This document shows, in pieces, positions 8,082-18,465 of a DNA stretch of 64,000 bases (positions are counted from its first letter, which is position 1; each line of letters opens with the position of its first letter). The notes beneath the pieces were generated by a model. It was not told the origin of the DNA. It saw only the letters and a program-made list of their open reading frames with translations, and did no database searches. This DNA comes from Bacillus sp. sid0103 (GTDB lineage: Bacteria; Bacillota; Bacilli; Bacillales_B; DSM-18226). The position numbers and the translations under genes were made by a program. Where the stretch lies: contig NZ_JAHUWN010000001.1 of the NCBI RefSeq assembly GCF_019219025.1, forward strand, positions 124,001 to 188,000. Reading direction: 5' to 3'.

Positions 8082-11000
8082 TTAAGATTCAACAAGCTCT
8101 TTTGTATCCTCGAGACGAACAGATACCAACTTGGAAACGCCTGATTCTTGCATTGTTACCCCATATAATACATCCGCTTCTTCCATTGTTCCTTTGCGGT
8201 GGGTAATCACAATAAACTGGGTCTCGGTACTATACCGTTTTAGATATTGGCTAAAACGTTGAACATTTGCTTCATCCAGGGCAGCTTCGACCTCATCCAG
8301 TATACAAAATGGAACAGGCCGTACTTTTAAAATTGAAAACAAAAGTGCAATAGCTGTTAATGCTCGTTCTCCACCTGATAATAAACCTAAATTTTGCAGT
8401 TTTTTCCCCGGCGGCTGCGCCACTATTTCGACACCAGTATTTAATAAATCTCCTGGAATGGTAAGGACTAAGTCAGCTCTTCCACCTCCAAAAAGCGACC
8501 TAAATACTGGCTCGAAATGTTCACGAATACCATTGAAGGTTTGTTCAAACCGTTTTTTCATTTCTTCATCCATTTCCTCAATTACCTTGTAAAGAGTTTC
8601 TTTGGCATCTTGGAGATCGGTCTTTTGTTCATTGAGAAACTCGTATCGTTCGGATACACGATCATATTCTTCAATCGCCCCAATGTTGACGTTTCCTAGT
8701 TCCTCTATGGCAAGTTTGATGAGCTTAACCTTTTTCCTTGCCTCTTCTAATGGTATTGTTAATGGATATTGCTCCTTAGCTCCTTCAAATGATAAAAGAT
8801 ATTCTTCTCGGAGGCGGGCAAAACGGTTTTCAAGTTCTACATCCAAGCGGTTGATTTTTACTTCCTCGTCTTTTAAAACGACAATCAATCCTCGGTGAAG
8901 TCTTTTTAATTCTTTTACTTCCAATTCTAGATCATCTAATGTCGTCTTTAAGGATAGCCGTTCTTCTCTTCGAACAGATATTAACTCCAATGCCGCTTCT
9001 TTATCCTCTTGTTTTCTAATGGCCGCTGTTACTAACTGTTCCTCACCGGATGAACTGTTCGTCATTTCCGAAGTTAACAGATTAAGGTCTTCCGTATAAA
9101 GTGAAAGCTTTTGTTCACTCTCTTCTAAATCAGCCTGTAATAGAGTTAATCGTTCTTGTGTACTCATATACTGCTCATTTTTGGAGGCAAAAGCTACTTT
9201 TAGATCATTTATTTCGTTCGAAAGCGCTTCTTTCGATGTCAGATCACTCGACTTTTGTTCCGAAAGCTTCGATATTTGAGTATCTAGCTCTGCTATTGAA
9301 ATTTGGTAGTTTTTCATAGCAGTTGATAATTCCAATTTTCTATTTGTTAAGGTTGATTTTTCATCTGAAAATTGCCCTTTTTCAAGGTCGTAAATGGCCA
9401 ATCGTTCATTGATGTTTTTTTCTTCGAGATCTGCTTGACGAAGGTCACCCTTTAGAGTCAGTTCAGTTAGTCTCAAATCTTCGCCATCTTTGCGCAATTC
9501 CTCCAGCTGAGTTTCTAAACCAGAAACCTCTGTTTTTAATGACTTTACAAGTTTCTCTAACTGGGTCGTTTTTTCTTCCATCACGATCAGCTTTTCTTTT
9601 AATTCTTCTAACTCGCCTTTACGAGTTAACAATGAAGAATTTTTTTGCTTGATCGCCCCCCCTGTCATTGAACCGCCAGGATTGACGATATCGCCATCAA
9701 GTGTAACCATTCGGCAGCGATATTGAAGAATTTTTGCTAATTCATTTGCACCCTTTAAGTCTCTAGTTATAACCACATTCCCAAGAAGGCTGCTCATAAC
9801 CTCGGCGTATTTTGGATCAAATTTCACTAGACTAACAGCAGTTCCAATAAAGGAAGAATGTTTTTGAATCGAAGATAATTGGACAGCAGACAAGGATCTC
9901 CCCTTAATAACATTCAAAGGTAAGAACGTTGCCCTGCCAAAAGAATTCTGTTTCAAATATTGTATGGCTGTACGTGCATTTTGCTCATTATCGACAACGA
10001 TATGTTGGAGTGCCCCGCCAAACGCTGTTTCAAGTGCTGCTTCATATTCTTTTGGAACGGTTACAAGTTCAGCAACAGCCCCTTCAATTCCATTGAGGCT
10101 TTTCCCACGTGCTTTAAGAACCTCTTTTACACCTTGATAAAAGCCAGAGTAATCCTCTTCCATTTCTTCGAGCATTTCTTTTCTTGACTGTGCCTGCTGG
10201 AGAATTTGATAAGCCTGATACAGCGTTTTTTCCTGCTTTTGATAATTGTTTTTCGTTGTCTCAAGCTTTCGCTGCTTGCCTCGAAAGTCTCCAACTTGAT
10301 CTTCAATTTTTTGTCGGATTTCGTCTAATGCTGATTGGATCTCGGATTTTTTACTTTTTGCAATTTGCCGTTCCTCTATAAACTTATCATTCTCAATATC
10401 CAGTCGTGAACTTTTTCTTTCTTGTTGTTCCAGCTGTTGATCAATATATTTCAATTCATTTTTTGCGCCAGCCTGGTCGTTTAATATTTCAATATATTCA
10501 CTTTTTAAATTCTCTATTTTATCTTCTATATTCTCATTAAATAAATGTAGTTTTGATTGTTTTTCCTTTAATTGGTCTTGTAATTGCTTTACTTGATTCC
10601 CAAGTTCTTCTGCTGACATAAAAAGGCTGTCGCGATTCTTTTTTAGCTGACTAATTTTTTCTGTTAGTTCCGTTATATTTGTTTCCAGCTGCTCTTTATT
10701 TTGAGAGGCATTTTTCTTTCGTTCTTTTAAGACTTCTTTTCGACCTTCAAGTTTTTCTAGTTCCTCTGTTGCATGAAGAAGAACGTTTTGCAGGTCTGTG
10801 ATGGACTCATCAAAGGCGGCTATCTGATCTCTTTTTTCTACTATTTTCGCTTCTTTTACTTGCAGTTCAGAAGAGATTTTGAGTTCATCCTCCTGATGTT
10901 CTTTAAGCTGTTTGGAAAGTTCTTCCCAATTTTTATGGAGGTCTTCAATCTCATATACTGTTAAAGCTACCTCAAATTTTTCTAATTCCTCTTTTTTCTC

Positions 11001-11648
11001 AAGGTAATCTTTTGCCATCGATGCCTGTATTTTTAGTGGTTCAACTTGGCTTTCGAGTTCGTGTAATATATCATTGACACGGTTTAAATTGTCCTGTGTT
11101 TCAAACAGTTTCACTTCTGCCTTTTTCTTACGATGTTTATATTTTAGAACCCCTGCGGCTTCATCGAATATCGTCCGTCTTTCTTCTGCTTTACTATTTA
11201 AAATTTCCTCCACTTTTCCTTGGCTTATAATCGAAAATGCTTCTCGTCCGAGCCCAGAATCCATGAATAAATCGATAATATCCTTTAGACGGCACTGCTG
11301 TTTATTTATTAAGAATTCACTCTCACCAGAGCGTGATACTCTTCTCGTTACACTTACTTCGTTATAATCAAGTGACACGCCTTGGTCTTGATTATCTAAG
11401 GTTAATGTCACTTCAGCAAAGTTTAGAGGTTTTCTGGTATCACTTCCGCCAAAAATAATATCCTCCATTTTGCTGCCTCTTAACGATTTCGCTGATTGTT
11501 CCCCCAAAACCCAACGGATGGCATCGGTTATATTACTTTTTCCACTGCCGTTGGGACCTACCACCGCCGTTACTCCTGGAACAAAATCAACACCAATGCG
11601 ATCAGCAAAGGACTTAAAGCCAATAATGTCCAACCGTTTTAGAAACAT
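8082..11648 (-). CDS. smc: Chromosome condensation ATPase Smc
   Basis: The 1188-residue SMC protein forms the condensin ring with ScpA and ScpB. Walker A (GPNGSGKSNI, about residues 32-41) and the signature LLSGGERAL with Walker B FCILDEVEAALDE near the C-terminus make the ATPase head. Two long coiled coils flank a hinge at about 500-680 that contains the conserved GGSMTGGA. Length is as in B. subtilis (about 1186). It lies between rnc and ftsY, the conserved Bacillus order. Confidence 0.98.
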   Translation of the reverse strand: MFLKRLDIIGFKSFADRIGVDFVPGVTAVVGPNGSGKSNITDAIRWVLGEQSAKSLRGSKMEDIIFGGSDTRKPLNFAEVTLTLDNQDQGVSLDYNEVSVTRRVSRSGESEFLINKQQCRLKDIIDLFMDSGLGREAFSIISQGKVEEILNSKAEERRTIFDEAAGVLKYKHRKKKAEVKLFETQDNLNRVNDILHELESQVEPLKIQASMAKDYLEKKEELEKFEVALTVYEIEDLHKNWEELSKQLKEHQEDELKISSELQVKEAKIVEKRDQIAAFDESITDLQNVLLHATEELEKLEGRKEVLKERKKNASQNKEQLETNITELTEKISQLKKNRDSLFMSAEELGNQVKQLQDQLKEKQSKLHLFNENIEDKIENLKSEYIEILNDQAGAKNELKYIDQQLEQQERKSSRLDIENDKFIEERQIAKSKKSEIQSALDEIRQKIEDQVGDFRGKQRKLETTKNNYQKQEKTLYQAYQILQQAQSRKEMLEEMEEDYSGFYQGVKEVLKARGKSLNGIEGAVAELVTVPKEYEAALETAFGGALQHIVVDNEQNARTAIQYLKQNSFGRATFLPLNVIKGRSLSAVQLSSIQKHSSFIGTAVSLVKFDPKYAEVMSSLLGNVVITRDLKGANELAKILQYRCRMVTLDGDIVNPGGSMTGGAIKQKNSSLLTRKGELEELKEKLIVMEEKTTQLEKLVKSLKTEVSGLETQLEELRKDGEDLRLTELTLKGDLRQADLEEKNINERLAIYDLEKGQFSDEKSTLTNRKLELSTAMKNYQISIAELDTQISKLSEQKSSDLTSKEALSNEINDLKVAFASKNEQYMSTQERLTLLQADLEESEQKLSLYTEDLNLLTSEMTNSSSGEEQLVTAAIRKQEDKEAALELISVRREERLSLKTTLDDLELEVKELKRLHRGLIVVLKDEEVKINRLDVELENRFARLREEYLLSFEGAKEQYPLTIPLEEARKKVKLIKLAIEELGNVNIGAIEEYDRVSERYEFLNEQKTDLQDAKETLYKVIEEMDEEMKKRFEQTFNGIREHFEPVFRSLFGGGRADLVLTIPGDLLNTGVEIVAQPPGKKLQNLGLLSGGERALTAIALLFSILKVRPVPFCILDEVEAALDEANVQRFSQYLKRYSTETQFIVITHRKGTMEEADVLYGVTMQESGVSKLVSVRLEDTKELVES

Positions 11649-11702
11649 TTCTTAATCCTCCCTATGCATGCAAGTTGGACTACTGACATACATTTTGTCA
11701 TT

Positions 11703-12443
11703 CTAAGATGTTTTAGCCTTTAATATGTCTAAAGCCATTTGGGCGGCATGTTGTTCGGCTTCCTTCTTTGATTTTCCCGTTCCTACACCCAATTCCTTCC
11801 CGTTCAAGGAGACTTTAGAAACAAATTCTTTGTTGTGTGCAGGCCCAATCTCTTGAAGAACACGATACTCAATTGTCCCTGTTCCATCTCGTTGAATGAG
11901 CTCCTGTAATTGGCTTTTATAATCCATCACATGAGAAAAAGCACCAGCATTTATTTTAGGAAATACTACTTTTTCTAGAAAACTTATAACTATTTCAATT
12001 CCTTGGTCCAAATACAGGGCACCGATGAATGCTTCAAAAACATCGGCTAATAAGGCGGGACGCTCTCTTCCCCCTGTCATCTCTTCTCCTTTACCTAACA
12101 ATACTAAATTTCCAAAATTTAGTTCATTAGCAAAAGAAACTAGTGACGGTTCACAAACAATGGCTGCTCGAAGTTTAGTCAGTTCACCCTCGGTCATCGT
12201 TGGATATTTTTTGTAAAGGAATTGTGAAACAGTTAGTTCTAGAACAGCATCCCCTAAAAACTCAAGTCTCTCATTATCTTCGAAAGGCTTTCTGCGATGC
12301 TCATTCACATAGGATGAATGAGTAAAAGCTTGTTTTAATAATTTCTCGTTCTCCATCGTAATACCAATCGTATTTTGAAAACCTTTAAATAGATTTTCTT
12401 TTGCGCGATTATTCAACTCTTTTTCATTACCGTTCTTGCGCAT
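11703..12443 (-). CDS. rnc: Ribonuclease III
   Basis: The 246-residue endonuclease cleaves double-stranded RNA in rRNA precursors, scRNA and toxin-antisense duplexes. The signature [14 protein letters not shown] with its acidic metal ligands and the second acidic site [13 protein letters not shown] lie in the catalytic domain (about residues 20-165); a C-terminal double-stranded RNA-binding domain follows (about 170-243). I chose the ATG at 12443, with AAGGTGGAG upstream, over a GTG five codons earlier. A terminator after acpP separates it from the fatty-acid genes. Confidence 0.97.
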   Translation of the reverse strand: MRKNGNEKELNNRAKENLFKGFQNTIGITMENEKLLKQAFTHSSYVNEHRRKPFEDNERLEFLGDAVLELTVSQFLYKKYPTMTEGELTKLRAAIVCEPSLVSFANELNFGNLVLLGKGEEMTGGRERPALLADVFEAFIGALYLDQGIEIVISFLEKVVFPKINAGAFSHVMDYKSQLQELIQRDGTGTIEYRVLQEIGPAHNKEFVSKVSLNGKELGVGTGKSKKEAEQHAAQMALDILKAKTS

Positions 12444-12567
12444 ATAAAACTTCTCCACCTTGCATCAAATAATTTACAAACTACACTTAGTACTAGTTTA
12501 AAAAAGTTTTTCACAAAACGCAAAGAAACTTGGCATCACTGCTGGAAGCCAAGTTCTATTTTACAGA

Positions 12568-12597
12568 ATAAAGCTCCGTTTGAAAACGGAGCTTTTG
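12568..12597 (-). terminator. Terminator after acpP
   Basis: A strong stem AAGCTCCGTTT / AAACGGAGCTT with a 2-4 nt loop, at 12570-12593. T-rich sequence follows on both strands, so it could stop either direction; here it ends the fapR-plsX-fabD-fabG-acpP transcript. Confidence 0.8.
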
Positions 12598-12613
12598 TGA
12601 ATAAATCCAACGA

Positions 12614-12847
12614 TTACTTCGTGCTTTGTATGTAATTAACAGCGTCACCAACTGTGCTAATTTTTTCAGCATCATCGTCAGAAATTTCCATATCGAACTC
12701 ATCTTCTAATTCCATAACTAGTTCAACTACGTCAAGGGAATCAGCACCAAGATCATCCTTAAATGAAGCTTCAAGTTTAACTTGAGATTCATCTACACCT
12801 AAGCGGTCAACGATGATTTTTGTTACACGTTCTAATACCTCTGCCAT
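12614..12847 (-). CDS. acpP: Acyl carrier protein
   Basis: The 77-residue acidic protein carries growing acyl chains on a 4'-phosphopantetheine arm attached to Ser37 in the motif GADSLD. The fold is the usual four-helix bundle. An AGGGGAGGTGA site precedes the ATG. It ends the plsX-fabD-fabG-acpP cluster; a TATAAT-like box upstream suggests it may also have its own promoter, but no good -35 is visible. Confidence 0.98.
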   Translation of the reverse strand: MAEVLERVTKIIVDRLGVDESQVKLEASFKDDLGADSLDVVELVMELEDEFDMEISDDDAEKISTVGDAVNYIQSTK

Positions 12848-12937
12848 GCCTGTTCACCTCCCCTCAAGCTATTATAGAGTATTTCATCAAAATAATACAC
12901 TAGGTTTTTATTACTATTTGCATTTTTAACTTTTTGA

Positions 12938-12987
12938 ACTGTCTAGCTACAGCGCCCTACGCTGCTGAACGGGCGCTTCCGCTTTTC
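12938..12987. repeat. GC-rich palindromic repeat between fabG and acpP
   Basis: Reads GTCTAGCTACAGCGCCC on the left and GGGCGCTTCCGCTTTTC on the right. AGCGCCC and GGGCGCT can form a stem with a loop of about 13 nt. It ends 3 nt from the fabG stop codon and is the clearest short member of the family. Confidence 0.6.
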
Positions 12988-12990
12988 TAA

Positions 12991-13734
12991 TCACATCACC
13001 ATTCCGCCATCGATATGAAGGGTTTGTCCAGTCATATAGGCAGAATCGTCAGAAGCTATGAATGCCGTGATTTTAGCAATATCTTTAGGTTCTCCTAATC
13101 TCGCCAAAGGTATTTGTTTTAACATTTCTGTCTTCACTTCTTCTGTTAGTTTATCTGTCATATCGGTTGTGATGAAGCCAGGTGCAATCGCATTTACCGT
13201 TATGTTACGAGATGCCAGTTCTTTAGCTGTTGTTTTGGTTAATCCAATCACCCCTGCTTTGGCAGCAACATAGTTAGCCTGCCCTGGGTTCCCGCTAACT
13301 CCAACAATCGAAGCGATATTAATGATGCGTCCTGCGCGCTGCTTCATCATTTGTCTTGTTACCGCTTTGGTACAAAGGAACACACCTTTAAGATTGATAT
13401 TAATAACATCGTCCCATTCTTCTTCTTTCATTCTCATCAATAAATTATCTTTTGTAATACCTGCATTATTAACAAGAATATCAATTTTTCCAAAGTTGTC
13501 TATGGTTCCTTTTACCATTGCTGCAACTTCCTCAGAGTTTGAAACATCACATTTTACAGAAAATGCCTCTCTGCCCAGAGCTTTAATTCCATCCACAACC
13601 TCATTTGCTTTTGCTTCACTGCCTGAATAGTTTACAGCTACATTTGCTCCTTGTCGTGCAAGTTCAAGAGCGATCTCTCTTCCTATCCCTCTTGAAGCAC
13701 CTGTTACAAGGGCTGCTTTCCCATCAAGATTCAT
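12991..13734 (-). CDS. fabG: 3-oxoacyl-[acyl carrier protein] reductase FabG
   Basis: The 247-residue short-chain dehydrogenase reduces beta-ketoacyl-ACP with NADPH in fatty-acid elongation. Visible are the cofactor motif TGASRGIG (11-18), NNAG, Ser142, and the catalytic Tyr155 and Lys159 in NYVAAKAG. Its start overlaps the fabD stop by 4 nt. The neighbours plsX, fabD and acpP separate it from the many other short-chain dehydrogenases. Confidence 0.97.
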   Translation of the reverse strand: MNLDGKAALVTGASRGIGREIALELARQGANVAVNYSGSEAKANEVVDGIKALGREAFSVKCDVSNSEEVAAMVKGTIDNFGKIDILVNNAGITKDNLLMRMKEEEWDDVININLKGVFLCTKAVTRQMMKQRAGRIINIASIVGVSGNPGQANYVAAKAGVIGLTKTTAKELASRNITVNAIAPGFITTDMTDKLTEEVKTEMLKQIPLARLGEPKDIAKITAFIASDDSAYMTGQTLHIDGGMVM

Positions 13735-14678
13735 AGCCTTTCCTCCTTTAATGCATCTATAACAGTTTGTGCACTCTCCTCGTCTGATACAGAGAAAGTG
13801 GTAACTGTTTTATCGATTTTCTTGATTAAGCCTGAAAGAACTTTACCCGGTCCAATTTCAATGAATGTATCGACACCTAACTCAATCATTTTGCGAACGG
13901 AATCCTCCCATAATACAGGGGAGTAGAGCTGCTCAATTAATTTATCCTTCATTTCAAAAGCCGACGTTATTGGTTCTGCCGTTACGTTGGCTACAATTGG
14001 CACGGACGCGTCCTTCATTTCAATTCCATCCAGGACTTCACGCAGTTGGTCTGCTGCAGGTTTCATCAAAGCGGAATGAAATGGACCGCTAACCTCTAAT
14101 GGAAGCGCCCTTTTTGCTCCTGCTTCTTTTGCTTTAGCGCCCGCGATTTCGACCCCTTTTCTCGAACCCGAAATGACGATTTGCCCAGGACAATTTAAAT
14201 TTGCTAATGATACTGGATTGCCTGATTCACTTACCTCGTTTGTTACCTCAAAAAGACGGTCACGGTCAAGTCCTAATATGGCTGCCATAGAACCTTCTCC
14301 ATTTGGGACTGCATTCTCCATAAACTCGCCCCGTTTTCTAACAGCATACACTCCTTCTTCGAAAGAAAGTGTGCCTGCAGCAACAAGCGCGGTATATTCT
14401 CCTAAGCTGTGACCCGCGACGTAATCAGCTTTGATCCCAGACTTTTGAAAGTAGTCTAAAATAGCAATACTTGTCGTTAATAGGGCAGGCTGTGTATTAA
14501 AGGTTTTGGTCAATTCTTCCTTCGGTCCTTCAAAAATTAGGTTACTCAGTGGAATATTTAGCTTTTCATCGGCTCTTTTAAAATAATCCATAACCTCATG
14601 GTGTTTTTCTGCTAACTCTTTTCCCATTCCGACTGCTTGTGATCCTTGTCCTGGAAACACGAATGCTATTTTATTCAT
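13731..14678 (-). CDS. fabD: Malonyl-CoA:ACP transacylase FabD
   Basis: The 315-residue enzyme loads malonyl groups onto ACP. The N-terminal FPGQGSQ motif, the nucleophile Ser91 in GHSLGEY and the catalytic His in GPFHSALM are present. It is translationally coupled to fabG through ATGA and follows plsX by 12 nt. The cluster is under FapR control. Confidence 0.97.
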   Translation of the reverse strand: MNKIAFVFPGQGSQAVGMGKELAEKHHEVMDYFKRADEKLNIPLSNLIFEGPKEELTKTFNTQPALLTTSIAILDYFQKSGIKADYVAGHSLGEYTALVAAGTLSFEEGVYAVRKRGEFMENAVPNGEGSMAAILGLDRDRLFEVTNEVSESGNPVSLANLNCPGQIVISGSRKGVEIAGAKAKEAGAKRALPLEVSGPFHSALMKPAADQLREVLDGIEMKDASVPIVANVTAEPITSAFEMKDKLIEQLYSPVLWEDSVRKMIELGVDTFIEIGPGKVLSGLIKKIDKTVTTFSVSDEESAQTVIDALKEERL

Positions 14679-14690
14679 TTCAACACTCCT

Positions 14691-15695
14691 TTACCGTTCT
14701 ACTTTTTCACTATTTGCTTCTTCCGTTGACATCTTAATTAAACCAACAACATCATTACTTACCATTTCCCTAGTTTGCCTAATTGCACTAAATATAGCTT
14801 GCCCATTGGATGAGCCGTGCGCCTTAATAACAGGTGCCTTTAAGCCAAATAAGGCTGCACCGCCGTATTCCGAATAATCCATTGTATTTTTTAAGGTTTT
14901 AAGATTCGGTTTCAGTACTGCTGCAGCTAATTTACTAGTAAAACTACTCATTAAGGCCGTTTTTAACATTTTAAACATGGAAAGAGCTGTTCCTTCTATT
15001 GTCTTTAGGACCATGTTTCCCGTAAATCCATCGGTCACAACCACATCCGCAACACCTTCTAGCAAATCCCTCGCTTCAACATTTCCCACAAAGTTAATAT
15101 CGGCATTTTTCAACAAATCGAATGCTTGCTTAGTAAGTTCGTTCCCTTTTTTTTCTTCAGTTCCAATATTTAATAGACCGACTCTTGGCTTGGCAATACC
15201 TCTTACCTTTGCACTATATATTGAGCCCATTTGACCATACTGGAGCAGATGTTCTGCTTTGGCATCCGCATTCGCTCCTACATCTAATAACAGAAATCCC
15301 TCGCCGCCTATGGTTGGAAGCGTTGGGGATAAGGCTGGGCGGTGGATTCCATCTATTCTGCCTACCACAAAAAGACCTGCCGCTACTAACGCCCCTGTAT
15401 TTCCAGCAGAGATACACGCATCTGCCAATCCATCTGCTACTTGTTGTGCGGCTAACACCATAGAGGCATCCTTTTTACGGCGAACCGCTTTTACAGGTTC
15501 ATCTGTTCCAAGGATCACTTCGGTTGTATGAACAACAGAAATCCGTTCATGATTGGTTAATGTTTCGTTAATTTTATTTTCATCCCCGACAAGGGTAATA
15601 TGTATATCTGAAAATGCTTGTACGGCTTTAAGTGCCCCTAATACGATTTCTTTTGGAGCATTGTCGCCTCCCATTGCATCAATTGCTAATTTCAT
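14691..15695 (-). CDS. plsX: Phosphate acyltransferase PlsX
   Basis: The 334-residue peripheral membrane enzyme makes acyl-phosphate from acyl-ACP for PlsY in phosphatidic acid synthesis. The opening [18 protein letters not shown] and the Gly-rich segments [12 protein letters not shown] and [11 protein letters not shown] are diagnostic. I take the ATG at 15695, about 9 nt after AAAGGA; an ATG three codons earlier has the site too close. It directly follows fapR, the regulator of the set. Confidence 0.96.
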   Translation of the reverse strand: MKLAIDAMGGDNAPKEIVLGALKAVQAFSDIHITLVGDENKINETLTNHERISVVHTTEVILGTDEPVKAVRRKKDASMVLAAQQVADGLADACISAGNTGALVAAGLFVVGRIDGIHRPALSPTLPTIGGEGFLLLDVGANADAKAEHLLQYGQMGSIYSAKVRGIAKPRVGLLNIGTEEKKGNELTKQAFDLLKNADINFVGNVEARDLLEGVADVVVTDGFTGNMVLKTIEGTALSMFKMLKTALMSSFTSKLAAAVLKPNLKTLKNTMDYSEYGGAALFGLKAPVIKAHGSSNGQAIFSAIRQTREMVSNDVVGLIKMSTEEANSEKVER

Positions 15696-15707
15696 TTTCC
15701 TCATCCT

Positions 15708-16274
15708 TTACCGATTTTTCGAACGGTACATTTCAAATTCTCCGGTAAAAACAATTTCATTGTTTACAAAACTTGTGACTTCGACAATCGTCCTGCCTAT
15801 GTTTCCATCAATTTTCAATACTCTTGCTTTGGCAATTACCCGCTCATTTAATTTGACCGAATGTTTAAATTGAATATTCGCTTTTGCTGTTAACGCTAAT
15901 TCATCATTGATAACAGCCACAGCTAAGGAATTCGCCTGTGCAAATACATGATGACCCCGGGCAATGTTATTTCGTTTAAATACATGCTCTTTCTTTACAT
16001 CAAAAATCGAAATGGCATTCTGATCCAATTCTATATGAATAATTTCTCCAATCACTTCTTCAAGCGGTAATGAGCGGACTTCATCATCAAATCGTTTCTC
16101 AGCTACAGTCTTAATCCGCTCTCTGAGTTCAGGAATTGATAATTCTAAACGGTCTAGACGAATTGTTTGAACACTCACCTGAAATTTTTCTGCTAAATCC
16201 TCATCAGTAATAAATGGATTATCTTTAATTGTAGAAGTCAACAATTGTTGTCGCTCTTTTTTACTTTTTCTCAT
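15708..16274 (-). CDS. fapR: Malonyl-CoA-responsive repressor FapR
   Basis: The 188-residue repressor controls fatty-acid and phospholipid genes in Gram-positives. Residues of about 1-60 form the DNA-binding part with a DeoR-like helix-turn-helix ([20 protein letters not shown]); the rest is a hot-dog fold that binds malonyl-CoA, releasing the repressor. A FapR box overlaps the start of its own transcript (16298-16314), so it autoregulates and controls plsX, fabD, fabG and possibly acpP downstream. Confidence 0.96.
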   Translation of the reverse strand: MRKSKKERQQLLTSTIKDNPFITDEDLAEKFQVSVQTIRLDRLELSIPELRERIKTVAEKRFDDEVRSLPLEEVIGEIIHIELDQNAISIFDVKKEHVFKRNNIARGHHVFAQANSLAVAVINDELALTAKANIQFKHSVKLNERVIAKARVLKIDGNIGRTIVEVTSFVNNEIVFTGEFEMYRSKNR

Positions 16275-16297
16275 GAATTTTTACACCGTCCGCGATC

Positions 16298-16314
16298 TTA
16301 TGACTAGGTACTAA
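16298..16314 (-). promoter_or_regulatory. FapR operator
   Basis: The 17-bp minus-strand sequence TTAGTACCTAGTCATAA closely matches the FapR box I remember from B. subtilis. It lies just downstream of the -10 box, where binding would block initiation. Confidence 0.85.
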
Positions 16315-16318
16315 TAGT

Positions 16319-16347
16319 AGTATAAAATTTGAAAAAGCAGATTGCAA
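16319..16347 (-). promoter_or_regulatory. Sigma-A promoter of the fapR operon
   Basis: On the minus strand TTGCAA, a 17-nt spacer and TATACT, immediately upstream of the FapR box. Confidence 0.8.
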
Positions 16348-16416
16348 GAATTAGTTTTTTCTCCTGACCCTCTGTTTTTTCCAATCAATGAGCACAGTAA
16401 AAAGAAAAAGTTTGAT

Positions 16417-18465
16417 TTAATCTAGCTTTTCCCCTTCTAAAACGCCTGATTCACCCAGTATATTTCTTAAATATTGATATTCAGGGGCTGCCCAAAAAGC
16501 TTCAGACTGGATTAGCATCACCGCATCATTTCTCGCTGTTTCAAGGGCCCGATAATCATGAACCATATCTGCCACCTTAAATTCAGGAACACCGCTTTGT
16601 TTTCTGCCAAAAAAGTCGCCTGGCCCTCTAAGCTCTAAATCTTTTTCACTTAAAACGAACCCGTCGTTCGTTTCAGTCATGATCCGCATTCTTTCTTGGC
16701 CAACTTCTGATTTTGGACTAGCCAGCAAAATGCAGTAGGATTGATCACTGCCGCGTCCAACCCGGCCGCGCAACTGGTGAAGCTGCGAAAGGCCAAACCT
16801 TTCAGCATCATAAATCACCATAATAGTAGCATTCGGTACATTTACCCCTACCTCGACCACAGTCGTTGAGACTAACACTTGTACTTCATTGGCACTAAAT
16901 GCCTTCATCACGGAGTCCTTTTCTTCTGAGCTTAAGCGGCCGTGCATCAGACCTGCTTGATAGCGATTTTGAAAATAATGACTTAATGTATTATATACGT
17001 CAATAGCATTTTGAACATCTAGCTTTTCGGATTCTTCAATTAGCGGGCAGATAACATAGGCTTGATGGCCTTTTTGTAATTCTTTTTCAACAAAAGCCAG
17101 GACACGTTCAAGCATTTCTGGTTTTGCCCAATACGTTTCAATTGATTTTCTACCTGCTGGCATTTCATCAATTATGGAAACATCCATTTCCCCAAATACT
17201 GTAATCGCAAGTGTTCGAGGAATCGGTGTCGCAGTCATAAATAGAACGTCTGGGTTCTCACCTTTTTCTCTCAGAACTCTTCGCTGTTCAACCCCAAAGC
17301 GATGTTGTTCATCTGTGATGACAAAACCGAGTTTCTTGAAGGTAACCTCGTCCTGAATTAGGGCATGTGTTCCAATTAAAATATCAACGTTCCCTTCTCC
17401 TAGTTCGTGAAGAATTTCTTTTCTCCGTTTCCCCTTTACTGAACTCGTCAGGAGTTCACACCTAACATGAAATGGTTCTAACATTCTTTTTAAGCTTTCT
17501 GCATGCTGCTCTGCCAAAATTTCTGTTGGAACCATAAGCGCACCTTGAAAACCTGCCGTGACACTGGCATACAAGCCAATGGCTGCAACCACTGTTTTTC
17601 CCGAGCCAACATCACCCTGGAGCAATCGATTCATCCGAAGCCGTGATTTTAGTTCTGCTAACACTTCATTAACCACACGGGATTGAGCATTCGTTAACGG
17701 AAAAGGAAGACTATTAATAAACTCCGTTACCTTTGTTGCATCGTAGTTTTGAATGACTCCTGGGGAATGTTCCCGTTCAAATTTCCTTAATGCCTGCATT
17801 TTTAATTGAAACAAAAGAAATTCTTCATAGACGATGCGCCTGCGTGCCTGTTTTACATCTTCTTGGCTGTCAGGAAAATGCATCGCTTTTAACGCCGCTT
17901 GCCGATCAAATAGTCGATATTTTTTTAGAAAAGTGATTGGCAGTGTTTCTTCAATAAACTGTCCATATTGTTGAAAAGCAATGCTGATAAATTTCCGGAT
18001 TCCCTTTGTCGTTAATTTTCCTCTTAATGAGTATACAGGCTCAAAATCCTTTGTCTTTGCATTTGTTCCCATCTGCATCTCATTGGCCGTAATGGTTTGC
18101 CGATGGGCATCCCATTTTCCTGTGACCGTAATGGTTTCATTGATGCTGATTTTATTTTTTAAATAAGGTTGGTTAAAAAAGACTACTTTAATCAAATGTG
18201 CTCCAACAAAAAGTCGAATCATAAGTTTCGATTTCTTTCTGCCATAATAGACAAGAGAAGGCTCACTATGAACCTTCCCTTCCACTGTTAGTTTCTCATC
18301 ATGCTGCACCTCGGTTATTTCACGGAGGCGGTAATCTTCATAGCGATAAGGAAAATACTCTAAGAGATCTTCTATCGTAAAGATTTTCATTTCTGAAAAA
18401 ATGTCAGCAGTTTCTTCACCAATTCCTTTTATGACCGTAATTGATTGATTAAGATGTGGATTCAC
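16417..18465 (-). CDS. recG: ATP-dependent DNA helicase RecG
   Basis: The 682-residue helicase remodels stalled forks and Holliday junctions. It has an N-terminal OB-fold wedge domain (about 60-150), helicase motif I GDVGSGKT, the DEQH box ITDEQHRFG, and the RecG-specific C-terminal DLELRGPGDFFG. The start is a GTG (first residues MNPHLNQSITVIKGIG, collinear with B. subtilis RecG) with no clear ribosome binding site. It overlaps by 17 nt the scar ORF of the deleted serine dehydratase genes, so translation may depend on that ORF. Confidence 0.97.
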   Translation of the reverse strand: MNPHLNQSITVIKGIGEETADIFSEMKIFTIEDLLEYFPYRYEDYRLREITEVQHDEKLTVEGKVHSEPSLVYYGRKKSKLMIRLFVGAHLIKVVFFNQPYLKNKISINETITVTGKWDAHRQTITANEMQMGTNAKTKDFEPVYSLRGKLTTKGIRKFISIAFQQYGQFIEETLPITFLKKYRLFDRQAALKAMHFPDSQEDVKQARRRIVYEEFLLFQLKMQALRKFEREHSPGVIQNYDATKVTEFINSLPFPLTNAQSRVVNEVLAELKSRLRMNRLLQGDVGSGKTVVAAIGLYASVTAGFQGALMVPTEILAEQHAESLKRMLEPFHVRCELLTSSVKGKRRKEILHELGEGNVDILIGTHALIQDEVTFKKLGFVITDEQHRFGVEQRRVLREKGENPDVLFMTATPIPRTLAITVFGEMDVSIIDEMPAGRKSIETYWAKPEMLERVLAFVEKELQKGHQAYVICPLIEESEKLDVQNAIDVYNTLSHYFQNRYQAGLMHGRLSSEEKDSVMKAFSANEVQVLVSTTVVEVGVNVPNATIMVIYDAERFGLSQLHQLRGRVGRGSDQSYCILLASPKSEVGQERMRIMTETNDGFVLSEKDLELRGPGDFFGRKQSGVPEFKVADMVHDYRALETARNDAVMLIQSEAFWAAPEYQYLRNILGESGVLEGEKLD

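Noticed and set aside
12938..12987. Reading the GC-rich hairpin as a plain intrinsic terminator for fabG
   Set aside because: It lacks a clean T-run on the minus strand, and acpP next to it is normally in the same transcript; the repeat-family interpretation fits better.
15185..15531. Several overlapping open frames on both strands within plsX
   Set aside because: They are frame shadows of the conserved plsX coding sequence; composition is Pro/Arg-rich and without starts.
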